Source: CAMDHY01 sp046156265
Lineage (GTDB): Bacteria; Pseudomonadota; Alphaproteobacteria; Rhizobiales; Segnochrobactraceae
Length of the DNA stretch: 64,000 nucleotides
Assembly (NCBI RefSeq): GCF_046156265.1
Contig: NZ_JAWDIR010000022.1
Location: 496,001-560,000 of the forward strand
Direction: 5' to 3'
Below the pieces are notes generated by a model, which saw only the letters and a program-made list of their open reading frames with translations, was not told the DNA's origin and ran no database searches. This document shows positions 14,810 through 23,224 of this stretch, piece by piece. The position numbers and the translations under genes are program-made. Position 1 is the stretch's first letter, and every line of letters starts with the position of its first letter.

Positions 14810-15745
14810 TCACCGCCCGTAGTAGAGCGTCACCGTGTGCTTCGCCTCGGCGAAGAACAGCCAGCGCTCGACGAGCATGCCGGCGAGTTGCACGACGGCC
14901 GCCACCAACGCCGCCACCATCGCCGCGGGACCCCCGACAAGCGCCGCCAGCGCGAAGAGAACCAGCGGCAACGCGAAGGCGAGGGCTTGCGCGATGCGGC
15001 GGAGCTTCAGCGCGTGCTTGCGGGCGATGCGGTAGCCCATCTCCTTGAGGATGTAGTTCTCTTCCGTGTGCGGCCACTCGAGCGACCGGACGGTGCCGCC
15101 CTTCAGGCCGGTGGCGCTGTTGAGGGTCGAGACGCCCGGATGGTCGGCGTTGCGGTGCCAGACCGCGCGCTTCAGGAGCCAGCCGGCCAGCGCCAGCGCG
15201 GCGGCGGCGGCAGCGAGCCCGCGCACGTCGAGGCCGAAAACGGCGAGGACCGCCGTCAAGAGCCCCGCCCCGGTCATCACCGAGAACAAGAGGTAAGCCG
15301 GCAGCGTCAGCGGCGAGTGCCAGGCGGCGATCGGCTTCAGCGAGGCGTAGATCATCGCCGTCGTGCAGACGGTGGCGACCGACAGCACGGCGGTCGCGAG
15401 CCCCGCGGCGGCGAAGGCGCCGTCGGTGCGGCCGAGGAAGACCCAGCCGGCGGCGAGCGCCACCGCCGCGAAGATGGTGGCGACGGCCGCCACGCCCTCG
15501 CGCGACAGCCAGGACGAGCGCCACTGCGAGAACGCCCGCCACGCCCGCTCCGGCCGGCCGAGGTGGGCGGTGGACGACAAGAGACCGCCGCAGGCGAGCG
15601 CGAGCCCGAGCCCCATGGCGACGAAGCCGAGGAGCCGGTCGGCCGGGATCAGGCCGAGCGCCGCCCCGGCGGAGACGAGCGCCAGCAGGCCGAAGCCGGC
15701 GCCGGAGCAGACCGTGAAGGCGATGACGGAGAAGGCGGGATGCAT
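14810..15745 (-). CDS. soeC: Sulfite dehydrogenase membrane anchor subunit
   Basis: A 311-residue DmsC/NrfD-type integral membrane protein with about eight hydrophobic helices. It begins MHPAFSVIAFTVCSGAGFGL and includes STAHLGRPERAWRAFSQWRS near residues 58-77, TAMIYASLKPIAAWHSPLT near 128-146 and WHRNADHPGVSTLNSATGL. DmsC-type anchors pass electrons between the iron-sulfur subunit and the quinone pool. It follows soeB by 11 bp and is the last gene of soeABC, which takes electrons from sulfite. Family and operon place are clear; the specific sulfite role depends on soeA. Confidence 0.88.
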   Translation of the reverse strand: MHPAFSVIAFTVCSGAGFGLLALVSAGAALGLIPADRLLGFVAMGLGLALACGGLLSSTAHLGRPERAWRAFSQWRSSWLSREGVAAVATIFAAVALAAGWVFLGRTDGAFAAAGLATAVLSVATVCTTAMIYASLKPIAAWHSPLTLPAYLLFSVMTGAGLLTAVLAVFGLDVRGLAAAAAALALAGWLLKRAVWHRNADHPGVSTLNSATGLKGGTVRSLEWPHTEENYILKEMGYRIARKHALKLRRIAQALAFALPLVLFALAALVGGPAAMVAALVAAVVQLAGMLVERWLFFAEAKHTVTLYYGR

Positions 15746-15756
15746 GGCTCGTCTCG

Positions 15757-16488
15757 TCAGCGCGACAGGATGCGGTCGACCCAGCCGAGCAGGCCGCCGA
15801 CGCCGTCGGTCGCCGTCAGCGCCGGCGCCGGCGCGGCCGCCTTGCGTGTCCGCGGCGGCAGGTACTTGTTGGTCGGGCGGTAGCCGAGCTCGGGCATCAG
15901 GTCGACGCCGCCGCGCTCGGCGACGAGCTGCGACACCGGCGAGGCGGGGTCGCCGAGGTCGCCGAAGTGGCGGGCGCCGGTCGGGCACGAGGCGACGCAG
16001 GCGGGCACGCGGTCGGCCTCGGGCAGGTTCTCGTTGTAGATGCGGTCGACGCAGAGCGTGCACTTCTTCATCACGCCAACGTCGGTGTCGAACTCGCGGG
16101 CGCCGTAGGGGCACGCCCAGCTGCAGAGCTTGCAGCCGATGCACTTGTCCTCGTCGACCAGCACGATGCCGTCCGAGGCGCGCTTGTAGGAGGCGCCGGT
16201 CGGGCAGACGGTGACGCAGGCCGGTGTCTCGCAGTGCAGGCACGAGCGCGGGAAGTGCACGGTCTCGCCGCAGCCGTCGGCCTTGGTGTGCTCGTAGGAG
16301 TGGACGCGGTTGAACCACACCCCGTCCGGCGCCTCGCCATAGGGGTCGTAGTCGGTGAGCGGCGCCATGTGGCCGCCGGTGTTCCATTCCTTGCACGCCG
16401 TCACGCATGCCTGGCAGCCGACGCAGGTGTCGAGGTCGATGACGAGGCCGAGGCGGACGTCGCTGGTCGGCTGCGGGAGGCAGGTCAT
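15757..16488 (-). CDS. soeB: Sulfite dehydrogenase iron-sulfur subunit (four 4Fe-4S clusters)
   Basis: A 243-residue ferredoxin-like electron-transfer subunit of the DmsB/PhsB type. Four Cys groups are visible: CVGCQACVTAC near residues 22-32, CLHCETPACVTVCP near 83-96, CIGCKLCSWACP near 116-127, and CTLCVDRI with CVASCP near 143-171. It relays electrons from the molybdenum subunit to the membrane anchor. Its ATG overlaps the soeA stop (ATGA), so the two are translationally coupled, and soeC follows after 11 bp. There is no export signal, in keeping with the cytoplasmic SoeAB complex. Confidence 0.92.
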   Translation of the reverse strand: MTCLPQPTSDVRLGLVIDLDTCVGCQACVTACKEWNTGGHMAPLTDYDPYGEAPDGVWFNRVHSYEHTKADGCGETVHFPRSCLHCETPACVTVCPTGASYKRASDGIVLVDEDKCIGCKLCSWACPYGAREFDTDVGVMKKCTLCVDRIYNENLPEADRVPACVASCPTGARHFGDLGDPASPVSQLVAERGGVDLMPELGYRPTNKYLPPRTRKAAAPAPALTATDGVGGLLGWVDRILSR

Positions 16489-19448
16489 CGCGCGCCCTCC
16501 TCGCGCTCGCGTTCGCGCCGGAAGCCCTCGCCGAAGTGCGAGCAGTCGGTGACGGGCGGCATGTTCGGCGGACACGGCAGCTTTTCGAACTGCGGCTCGG
16601 CACACTCGGAGCCCGAGGTGCAGCGGATCAGCCGGACCTTGAGGTCGAACCACGCCGCCTGCCCCGTCACCGGGTCGGAGTTCGAGTAGCGGCGGCCCTT
16701 CGCGTCGGGCGGCGTCAGCTCGGAGATCGCGTGGTTGAGCAGGAAGCCGCGCTCGCCCTCCGGCGCGCCGTCCTTCAGCCGCCAGGCGCCCTTGCGCTTG
16801 CCGATGGCGTTCCACGTCCACACCGTGTTCGGGTTGACGCCGTCGACGAGCTTCACCTGGCCGCGGACGCGGCCGTGGCGGCTCTCGATCCACACCCAGT
16901 CGTCGTCGGAGATGCCGAGGCCGGTGGCGGTGCCGCGGTGGACGAACAGCCGGTTCTGGTTGGTGATCTGCCTCAGCCAGGCGTTCTGCGATCCCCACGA
17001 ATGGTACATGTGCATCGGCCGCTGGGTGATGGCGTGCAGCGGATAGTCGGCGTCGCCCTCGGCCGCCTCCTCGAACGGCACGTACCAGATCGGCAGCGGG
17101 TCGAAGTGCGCCTCGATGCGGGCGCGCTCGCCCTCCGGCGGCTGCACCGCCCCGTGGCCGCGGGCGGCGAGGCGGAACTTCTGCAGCACCTCGGAATAGA
17201 GCTGGAAGACGATCGGCTCCGCCTTGGCGATGAAGCCCATCTGCACGGCGGTCTCGAGATAGTCGCGGTTCGCCATCTTGTAGTAGCGCTGGTTCGGCTC
17301 GAAGTCGTGGTGCCAGAAGCCGCCGTGCTCGATGTAGCGGTCGAGCTGCTCGGGGTTCGGCGCGCCGCGGCCGTGCTTGCTGCCGTCCTCGCCGCGCCAG
17401 CCGGCGAGCGGGCCGATGCCGGGCGCGCGCTCGTGGTGGACGATGTAGTCGGCATAGTCGCGGTAGCGCGGGCTGCCGTCCTCTTTCACCAGCCCCGGCA
17501 GGCCGATGCGAGCGCCGAGGTCGATCAGCACCGTCTGGAACGGCCGGACGTCGCGATCGGGCTCAACCACCGGCCAGCGGATGGCGTCGCCCGGGCCGTC
17601 GGCATGGCTGATCGGCCGGTCGAGCAGGCTGATGCAGTCGTGGCGCTCGAGATAGGTGGTGTCGGGCAGCACCAGGTCGGCATACGACACCGTCTCCGAC
17701 GCATAGGCGTCGGCGTAGATGATGAAGGGGATCTTGTAGCCGCCGTCCTCGTCCTTCGCCGTCAGCATGGCCATCGTACCGGCCGTGTTCATCGACGAGT
17801 TCCAGGCCATGTTGGCCATGTAGAGGAACAGTGTGTCGATGCGGTACGGGTCGCCCTTGGCGGCGTTGGCGATCACCATGTGCATCAGCCCGTGGGCGGC
17901 GATCGGTGCCTCCCACGAATAGGCCTTGTCGATGCGCACCGGGCCGCCGTCGGCGTCCACCAGCAGGTCCTCCGGCCCGGTGACGAAGCCGAGCGGCATG
18001 CCGGCAAGCGGCGTGTTCGGCTTGCCGCCGTCCTTGCCGGCGGGCTTCGGGCCAGGAGGCGCGGGCTTCGGGAACGGCGGCTTGAAGCGGAAGCCGCCGG
18101 GCACATCGACGGTGCCGAGCAGCACCTGCAGGAGGTGGATCGCCCGGCAGGTGTGGAAGCCGTTCGAATGGGCGGAGATGCCGCGCATGGCGTGCATCGC
18201 GACGGGCCGCCCGCGCATCGTCTCGTGGCGGCGGCCGGCCCAGTCGGTCCACGGGATCGGGAGTTCGAAGGACTGCTCGAAGGCAGCCTCGGCGAGCTCG
18301 GCGGCGATGCGGCGGATGGTGTCGGCCGGCAGGCCGCAGCGTTCGGCGACCGCATCCGGCGCATAGGACGGGTCGAGATAGCGCTCGGCGAGGAGCTGGA
18401 ACACCGGCACGCACCGCCGGCCCTCGACGGTGAAGTCGCCGACCAAGGCGGGGTGGATGTCCGGGGACATCGCGTCGACGGGGCGCTTCTCGACGCTGTC
18501 GAAGGCGAGGAGCTTGCCCTCAGTGTCGCGCAGGAACAGGCCGTCGTCGGCCGCACCGGGATCCCGGATGACGAGCACGTGGGCGTTGGTGAACTTCGCG
18601 AGATAGTCGAGGTCGACGCGGCCGGCCTTCAGGAGCTCGTGGATCAGCGCCATGACGAACAGGCCGTCGGTGCCCGGCCGGATGCCGATCCACTCGTCGG
18701 CCACCGCGTTGTAGCCGGTGCGGCAGGGATTGACCGAGACGACCTTGGCGCCGCGCGCCTTCAGGCGGCCGATGCCGATCTTGATCGGGTTGGAATCGTG
18801 GTCCTCGGCGACGCCGAACATCAGGAAGTAGCGGGCGCGCTCCCAGTCCGGCTCGCCGAACTCCCAGAACGCGCCGCCGATGGTGTAGAGCCCGGCCGCC
18901 GCCATGTTGACCGAACAGAAGCCGCCGTGCGCCGCGAAGTTCGGCGTGCCGAACTGCGAGGCCCACCAGCCGGTGAGCGACTGCGACTGGTCGCGGCCGG
19001 TGAAGAAGGCGAGCTTCTTCGGGTCGGTGGCGCGGATGTGCTTGAGGCGGTCGGCGGCGATGGTCAGCGCCTCCTCCCACTCGATCTCCTTGAACTCGCC
19101 CTTGCCGCGCTCGCCGACGCGCAGCAGCGGCTTCCTCAGCCGCGACGGGCTGTAGTGCTGCATGATGCCGGCGCTGCCCTTGCCGCAGAGCACGCCGCGG
19201 TTGACCGGGTGGTCGCGGTTGCCGGCGATGTAGCGGACGACGCCGTCCTTGATGTGCACGTCGATGCCGCAGCGGCAGGCGCACATGTAGCAGGTGGTCT
19301 TGCGCACCTCGTCGGAGACCGTCGGCGACGTCTCGACGCCGTCGCCCTCGTTCGGCGCGCGATTGTCGGCGAGCGGGCGCTGCGACGGCAGCGAGTTGGC
19401 GCCGCGCGGCGCATGCTGCCCGGGAACGGGCCGTGTCGGGGCGTTCAT
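16485..19448 (-). CDS. soeA: Sulfite dehydrogenase molybdopterin subunit (cytoplasmic SoeA)
   Basis: A 987-residue bis-MGD molybdoenzyme. The N-terminal 4Fe-4S site is TTCYMCACRCG (Cys53, 56 and 60) plus Cys88 in NRGVLCGKG. Cys178 in HGGFCSVNMAAAG is the probable molybdenum ligand. It also shows FFTGRDQSQSLTGWWASQFG, EDHDSNPIK and the C-terminal guanine-binding SWGSQNAWLRQITNQNRL. There is no twin-arginine signal, so it acts in the cytoplasm like SoeA, which oxidises sulfite to sulfate and feeds quinone through SoeBC. The neighbouring suyAB genes release sulfite, which explains the pairing. Polysulfide- or thiosulfate-reductase relatives are the main alternative but are usually exported. Confidence 0.88.
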   Translation of the reverse strand: MNAPTRPVPGQHAPRGANSLPSQRPLADNRAPNEGDGVETSPTVSDEVRKTTCYMCACRCGIDVHIKDGVVRYIAGNRDHPVNRGVLCGKGSAGIMQHYSPSRLRKPLLRVGERGKGEFKEIEWEEALTIAADRLKHIRATDPKKLAFFTGRDQSQSLTGWWASQFGTPNFAAHGGFCSVNMAAAGLYTIGGAFWEFGEPDWERARYFLMFGVAEDHDSNPIKIGIGRLKARGAKVVSVNPCRTGYNAVADEWIGIRPGTDGLFVMALIHELLKAGRVDLDYLAKFTNAHVLVIRDPGAADDGLFLRDTEGKLLAFDSVEKRPVDAMSPDIHPALVGDFTVEGRRCVPVFQLLAERYLDPSYAPDAVAERCGLPADTIRRIAAELAEAAFEQSFELPIPWTDWAGRRHETMRGRPVAMHAMRGISAHSNGFHTCRAIHLLQVLLGTVDVPGGFRFKPPFPKPAPPGPKPAGKDGGKPNTPLAGMPLGFVTGPEDLLVDADGGPVRIDKAYSWEAPIAAHGLMHMVIANAAKGDPYRIDTLFLYMANMAWNSSMNTAGTMAMLTAKDEDGGYKIPFIIYADAYASETVSYADLVLPDTTYLERHDCISLLDRPISHADGPGDAIRWPVVEPDRDVRPFQTVLIDLGARIGLPGLVKEDGSPRYRDYADYIVHHERAPGIGPLAGWRGEDGSKHGRGAPNPEQLDRYIEHGGFWHHDFEPNQRYYKMANRDYLETAVQMGFIAKAEPIVFQLYSEVLQKFRLAARGHGAVQPPEGERARIEAHFDPLPIWYVPFEEAAEGDADYPLHAITQRPMHMYHSWGSQNAWLRQITNQNRLFVHRGTATGLGISDDDWVWIESRHGRVRGQVKLVDGVNPNTVWTWNAIGKRKGAWRLKDGAPEGERGFLLNHAISELTPPDAKGRRYSNSDPVTGQAAWFDLKVRLIRCTSGSECAEPQFEKLPCPPNMPPVTDCSHFGEGFRREREREEGAR

Positions 19449-19497
19449 GAGAAGGCCGTCACCGCGGTCGGAGGAAGGGGAGCGCCGGCGTCGGCGC

Positions 19498-19674
19498 TCA
19501 CGCGCGCTCCGCCCCGCCGGACTTCGCGCGGCACTTCGGGCCGGGGCCGCGCATGTAGTGGCGCTCGGGCCGGTAGCGCTCCGCCTGCGGACGCCCGATC
19601 AGCGCGGCGAGCGCGCGCACGATGGCGTCGGTGAGGTGGCGGGCGGGGCTGAGCAACTGGCCGGTGCGCGGCAT
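19498..19674 (-). CDS. 58-residue basic protein leading the soe operon
   Basis: A short open frame directly after the soe promoter, 49 bp upstream of soeA on the same strand. It encodes MPRTGQLLSPARHLTDAIVR, a middle ALIGRPQAERYRPERHYMRG and a Lys/Arg-rich tail with a single Cys (GPGPKCRAKSGG). AAGGA lies 11 nt before the ATG. Position, ribosome site and charge make it a plausible real gene, perhaps a maturation or assembly factor for the molybdoenzyme. I do not recognise a family, and it could be a leader peptide. Confidence 0.5.
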   Translation of the reverse strand: MPRTGQLLSPARHLTDAIVRALAALIGRPQAERYRPERHYMRGPGPKCRAKSGGAERA

Positions 19675-19701
19675 GGGTCGACGATCCTTCGGTCGGCCCG
19701 C

Positions 19702-19730
19702 ACTATGCCTACCGTAATACCATCCATCAA
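19702..19730 (-). promoter_or_regulatory. soe promoter with embedded GTATTACGGTAG operator
   Basis: On the minus strand TTGATG (-35, 19725-19730) and CATAGT (-10, 19702-19707) are 17 bp apart, and the spacer contains GGTATTACGGTAGG. The same sequence occurs in three other promoter regions in the window (23212, 31171, 39864). It starts 35 bp upstream of the first soe-operon start codon, and the divergent LysR gene starts 56 bp away on the other side, so it may affect both. Confidence 0.6.
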
Positions 19731-19776
19731 ATCGATTGTTCTTCTGATTTTGAAAGGCTCAGTCTATGAATTGGCG

Positions 19777-20661
19777 ATGACCCTCGAGCAGCTCCGCATC
19801 TTCGTCGCCGTCGCCGAGCGCCGCCACGTGACGCGCGCCGCCGCCGATCTCGGCCTGACGCAGCCGGCCGCCTCGGCGGCGATCGCGGCGCTGGAGAGCC
19901 GCTATGGCGTCCAGCTGTTCGACCGCGTCGGCCGCGGCATCGAGCTGACCGAGGCGGGACGGCGCTTCCTCCACGAGGCCCACGCCGTGCTCGACCGGGC
20001 GGCGGCGGCGCGCGCCTCGCTGGAGGACCTCTCGGGCCTGTCGACCGGCTCGCTCTCGGTGGCGGCGAGCCAGACGATCGCCAACTACTGGCTGCCGCGC
20101 CGCCTCACCCGCTTCCACGACGCCCATCCCGGCGTTCGGCTGGACGTGTCGATCGGCAACACGCGCCAGGTGGAACAGGCGGTGGTGGCGGGCGAGGCGG
20201 ACCTCGGCCTCGTCGAGGGGCCGACAGAGCATGGCGGGCTCGTCCGTCGCCACATCGGCGAGGACCGGCTCGTCTTCGTCGTCGCCGCCGGCCGCCCCGC
20301 CCCGCCGCAGGTGGCGCCGGGCCGGCCCGACGTGCGGGCGGTGTCGTGGGTGGTGCGCGAGGCGGGATCCGGCACGCGCGTCGTTCTGGAGGAGTTGGCC
20401 CGCCTCGAAGGCCTGCGCTTCGACGACCTGCGCGTCGACCTCGTGCTGCCGAGCAACGAGGCCGTGCGCGAGGCGGTGGAGAGCGGCACCGGCGCGACGC
20501 TGATCTCCGAGCACGTCGTCGCGACTGCCGTGGCGGCCGGGCGGCTGACGGCGGTGGAGGTCGACCTGCCGCCGCGCGAGTTCGCCCTCGTCTACCACCG
20601 CGACCGGGTCGGCTCGGTGGCGCAGCGGGCGCTGATCGCCCTGCTCGAGCCCGCCGGCTGA
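19777..20661 (+). CDS. LysR-type regulator divergent from the soe operon
   Basis: A 294-residue LysR-type regulator. The winged helix is at residues 1-60 (MTLEQLRIFVAVAERRHVTR, LTQPAASAAIAALESRYG, FDRVGRGIELTEAGRRF); the two-lobed effector domain includes GSLSVAASQTIANYWLPRRL, WVVREAGSGTRVVLEE and LPSNEAVREAVESGTGATLI. The GSGTR anion-binding turn and overall pattern resemble the CysB/YeiE branch, in which YeiE responds to sulfite. Being divergent from sulfite oxidase genes, it probably activates them when sulfite accumulates. The start could also be the TTG 6 bp upstream. Family firm, ligand inferred. Confidence 0.85.
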   Translation: MTLEQLRIFVAVAERRHVTRAAADLGLTQPAASAAIAALESRYGVQLFDRVGRGIELTEAGRRFLHEAHAVLDRAAAARASLEDLSGLSTGSLSVAASQTIANYWLPRRLTRFHDAHPGVRLDVSIGNTRQVEQAVVAGEADLGLVEGPTEHGGLVRRHIGEDRLVFVVAAGRPAPPQVAPGRPDVRAVSWVVREAGSGTRVVLEELARLEGLRFDDLRVDLVLPSNEAVREAVESGTGATLISEHVVATAVAAGRLTAVEVDLPPREFALVYHRDRVGSVAQRALIALLEPAG

Positions 20662-20767
20662 ACCTTTCAGGCCGCGGCGCCAACGCAAGGCTCAGGCCGT
20701 GATCTAGGCTCTATGATCGGCCGCAGGCGAGGCGGCCCTCGGCTGTGCCATCGCCGTGGAGGTCGTC

Positions 20768-21997
20768 GTGAAGCAGTCCCGGTTCCGTGCCCCGTCCGTC
20801 GCCGCATCCGCGGCCCTCGCCTTCCTCGGCCTCGCCGCTCCGGCGGCACCCGCCCGCGCCGACGAGCCAGTGGTGACGGTCGCCGGCGGCATCTCCTACC
20901 AGGCGATCGGCCGCTGGGACGCCGACCGGCTGAACCAGATTCTGACGAAGGACACGCCCGCCTTCGCCGGCATCACCGAGACCTACACGCCGGCGACCAA
21001 CGCCGTGTTGCTCTACCGCGTCACCTTTCCCTCGGTGATCCCGGAGCAGGGCAACCGGCCGATCGTCACGACGGGACTGATCGCGGTGCCGGAGGGGACG
21101 GCGGCCAGCCTGCCGCTCGTCTCCTACCAGCACGGCACGGTCTACCTGAACGAGGAGGTGCCCTCCTATCCGGAGCAGTCGCCGGAGACGCAGCTGATGA
21201 TCGCCCAGTTCGCCGGCCAGGGTTACCTCCTGATCGGCGCCGACTATTTCGGCCTCGGCGGCTCCAGCGAGCCCGAGGGCTACATGGTCAAGGCGAGCCA
21301 GCAGCAGGCGACGAGCGACATGCTGGTCGCCGGCCGCGCCGTGATGTCGGCGATGGGGCTCTCCGACACCGGCCTCCACCTCGCCGGCTGGTCGCAGGGC
21401 GGCTTCGTCACCATGGCGATGCTGGAAAAGCTCGAACGCGACGGCGTGGCGGTGAAGGCCGCCGCCACCGCCAGCGCGCCGCTCGACGTCTTCGCGGCGC
21501 TGAACGGCTTCCTCAACTTCCCCCGGCCGAACGACGCCGTCTGGGTCAACAGCCTGTTCATCCTCTCGGCCTTCGCCTTCGAGAACTACTATGCGGTGCC
21601 GGGCCTCGCCCGCTCGCTGTTCACCGAGGAGACCTACGACACCCTCGCGAAGGCCTACCGGCGCGAGCCGATCGACGTCGCGACGATCCCGACCGATCTC
21701 CACAAGCTCATCCGGCCGGAGTACTTCGACCCGCAGTTCTTCGCCGCCTCCGCCTATGGCCGGCTGATCGCCGCCACCTCGGCCTATCGCTGGGTCATCC
21801 GGACGCCCGTGCGCAACTACTACGGCGAGGCGGACGAGGCGATAACGGTCGGCGTCGCGCGCATGGCGGCGACCTATCAGGCGGCGATCGGCACCGGCAA
21901 TCCGACGGTGGAGGCGGTCTCGACCGGCGACACCACCCACCGCGGCACCTTCGCCCGCGCCGTGCCGCTGTGGAAGGCGTGGTTCGACGGTCTCTGA
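20768..21997 (+). CDS. Secreted alpha/beta hydrolase (lipase/esterase type)
   Basis: A 409-residue exported protein. The signal peptide runs to about residue 31 (AAPAAPARADEP). The catalytic domain has YQHGTVYLNEEVPS (oxyanion region), LIGADYFGLGGSSE and the nucleophile elbow AGWSQGGFV (Ser in GWSQG). The acid and His are likely in YYGEADEAI and GDTTHRGTF. It resembles secretory lipases and prolyl-peptidase-like esterases. The GTG at 20768 is preferred because GGAGG lies 5 nt before it, rather than the GTG 12 bp upstream. It stands alone between a LysR gene and a convergent GntR gene, and its substrate is unknown. Confidence 0.8.
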   Translation: MKQSRFRAPSVAASAALAFLGLAAPAAPARADEPVVTVAGGISYQAIGRWDADRLNQILTKDTPAFAGITETYTPATNAVLLYRVTFPSVIPEQGNRPIVTTGLIAVPEGTAASLPLVSYQHGTVYLNEEVPSYPEQSPETQLMIAQFAGQGYLLIGADYFGLGGSSEPEGYMVKASQQQATSDMLVAGRAVMSAMGLSDTGLHLAGWSQGGFVTMAMLEKLERDGVAVKAAATASAPLDVFAALNGFLNFPRPNDAVWVNSLFILSAFAFENYYAVPGLARSLFTEETYDTLAKAYRREPIDVATIPTDLHKLIRPEYFDPQFFAASAYGRLIAATSAYRWVIRTPVRNYYGEADEAITVGVARMAATYQAAIGTGNPTVEAVSTGDTTHRGTFARAVPLWKAWFDGL

Positions 21998-22019
21998 AGC
22001 CGCTGCCGCGGGGCGACCC

Positions 22020-22742
22020 TCACGCCGCCGGCATCGCCCTCGCCGCCGCATACGGCTCGCCGCCGCCCCAGCCGTTGAGGGTGGCGCCGACCAGGCCGAG
22101 GTGATGGCGCATCGCCTGTTCGGCGCGCGCGCCGTCCCGCTCGGCGATCGCCTCGAGGATCTCGGCATGCTGAGCCGCCAGCGCGATGAGGCGCGCCTCG
22201 GAGAACGTGCTCTCGCGCAGCCGTGACCAGCGGGTGTCGCGCCGCACTGCGTTCACCGCATCGAACATCGCCAGGAAAAGCTTGTTGCCGGCCGCCTCGG
22301 CGATGCGGCGGTGGAAGGCACTGTCCCAGGTCTCGTAGTCGGCGGCCGTGCGGGCGTCGGCCGCCTTCGCCGCGGCGCGCCTCAGCGTCTCGACCTGCGC
22401 CCCGGTGGCGCGCAGCGCGCAGAAGCGGGCGAGCACCGGCTCGAGCTCGAAACGCACCTCCATCAGGTCGAGCGGGCTCGTGTGCTCCGACAGCGGCGAC
22501 AGCCTTCGGGCGCGCGGCAGCGGCGGCACGCCGACGAAGGTGCCCTGTCCCTGCCGGCGCCAGAGCAGGCCCTCCGCCTCCAGCCGGTCGAGGGCGCGGC
22601 GCACCGTGCGGCGGCCGACGCCGAGTTCGGCGGCGAGCATCCGCTCCGGCGCGAGGCGGCCCTGATCGGTCTGGCCGTTGCCGATCCGCCGCCGGATGGC
22701 GTCGACGATGTGGTCGAACAACGGTTCGTCGGCGCTCTTCAT
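22020..22742 (-). CDS. GntR-family regulator with FCD domain
   Basis: A 240-residue FadR-type regulator. The N-terminal winged helix (PLFDHIVDAIRRRIGNG, LAPERMLAAELGVGRRTVRR, ALDRLEAEGLLWRRQGQGTF) spans residues 7-72. The all-helical FCD ligand domain follows, with metal-site-like His/Asp residues (DLMEVRFELEP, SAFHRRIAEAAGNKLF, AAQHAEILEAI, AMRHHL). FCD regulators sense small carboxylates. It is divergent from the LVIVD/GTPase pair, and two dyads with CCAAT/ATTGG arms lie in the 617-bp spacer, suggesting it controls itself and that pair. Confidence 0.88.
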   Translation of the reverse strand: MKSADEPLFDHIVDAIRRRIGNGQTDQGRLAPERMLAAELGVGRRTVRRALDRLEAEGLLWRRQGQGTFVGVPPLPRARRLSPLSEHTSPLDLMEVRFELEPVLARFCALRATGAQVETLRRAAAKAADARTAADYETWDSAFHRRIAEAAGNKLFLAMFDAVNAVRRDTRWSRLRESTFSEARLIALAAQHAEILEAIAERDGARAEQAMRHHLGLVGATLNGWGGGEPYAAARAMPAA

Positions 22743-22853
22743 CTCGGCGGCTCGCTCGATCTTCGGAAGGATCGCCCGGGGGCGTTCGTGGGTGTCTCCG
22801 CGAAGCACCCCGCCCGGGCTCGGGCGAAGGGCGGAGCGAAACAGACGCGATCT

Positions 22854-22886
22854 GTACCAATGGCGACCCAAGCCTTCAATTGGTAC
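22854..22886. promoter_or_regulatory. Inverted repeat GTACCAAT-N17-ATTGGTAC
   Basis: Perfect 8-bp arms at 22854-22861 and 22879-22886, spaced by 17 bp, 112 bp upstream of the FCD regulator start. The arm core CCAAT/ATTGG recurs at 23003-23025. The likely binder is the adjacent FCD regulator. Confidence 0.55.
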
Positions 22887-22928
22887 TCGACCCAACCGCG
22901 GCCATGCCACAGTCGCAGGCTCGATACA

Positions 22929-22947
22929 CCGTAATGCAATCGATTGC
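22929..22947. promoter_or_regulatory. GCAATCGATTGC palindrome joined to a partial GTATTACGGTAG motif
   Basis: GCAATCGATTGC (22936-22947) is a perfect 12-bp palindrome. It is directly joined to ACCGTAATGC (reverse complement GCATTACGGT), a weaker copy of the motif found at four other promoters in this window. Confidence 0.45.
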
Positions 22948-23002
22948 GTCACGCTAGTCTGTATGCATAATGCCACTTCTCCATGCACGGAGAGCCGGGA
23001 AA

Positions 23003-23025
23003 CGATCCAATTGTCTTATTGGTTC
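23003..23025. promoter_or_regulatory. Second CCAAT/ATTGG dyad
   Basis: Near CGATCCAAT, then TGTCTT, then ATTGGTTCG: 9-bp arms with one mismatch and a 6-bp spacer. It shares its arm core with the dyad at 22854-22886, as expected for two operators of one regulator in a divergent region. Confidence 0.5.
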
Positions 23026-23211
23026 GCCATGTGCGCTGCTCGAACAGGCCGCCAGGAGGCCGCTCCGCAGACCCGCGGGATGGAAAGGCGGGGGGTTTCG
23101 AGGAGGCAACACACGAAGAACGCAGTCGAGATGGCGCCACGCACCGTCCCGTCGTGTTCTGCCATCGCCCGCCGGCGCACAGCTCACCGGCGACAATCCC
23201 TGCGGGGAGTG

Positions 23212-23224
23212 CTACCGTAATACG
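23212..23224 (+). promoter_or_regulatory. GTATTACGGTAG-type operator before the LVIVD gene
   Basis: CTACCGTAATACG (reverse complement CGTATTACGGTAG) is identical over 13 bp to the site in the flavoprotein promoter at 31171-31183. It lies 135 bp upstream of the LVIVD start. Unlike the other copies it has no clear -35/-10 pair around it. Confidence 0.55.

Noticed and set aside
16536..19634. Very long open frame on the plus strand opposite soeA (over 1000 codons)
   Set aside because: At about 70% GC, antisense frames stay open because stops are rare. Its sequence is low-complexity Arg/Val/Ala/Gly without family motifs, while the minus strand carries a complete molybdoenzyme with all cofactor ligands.
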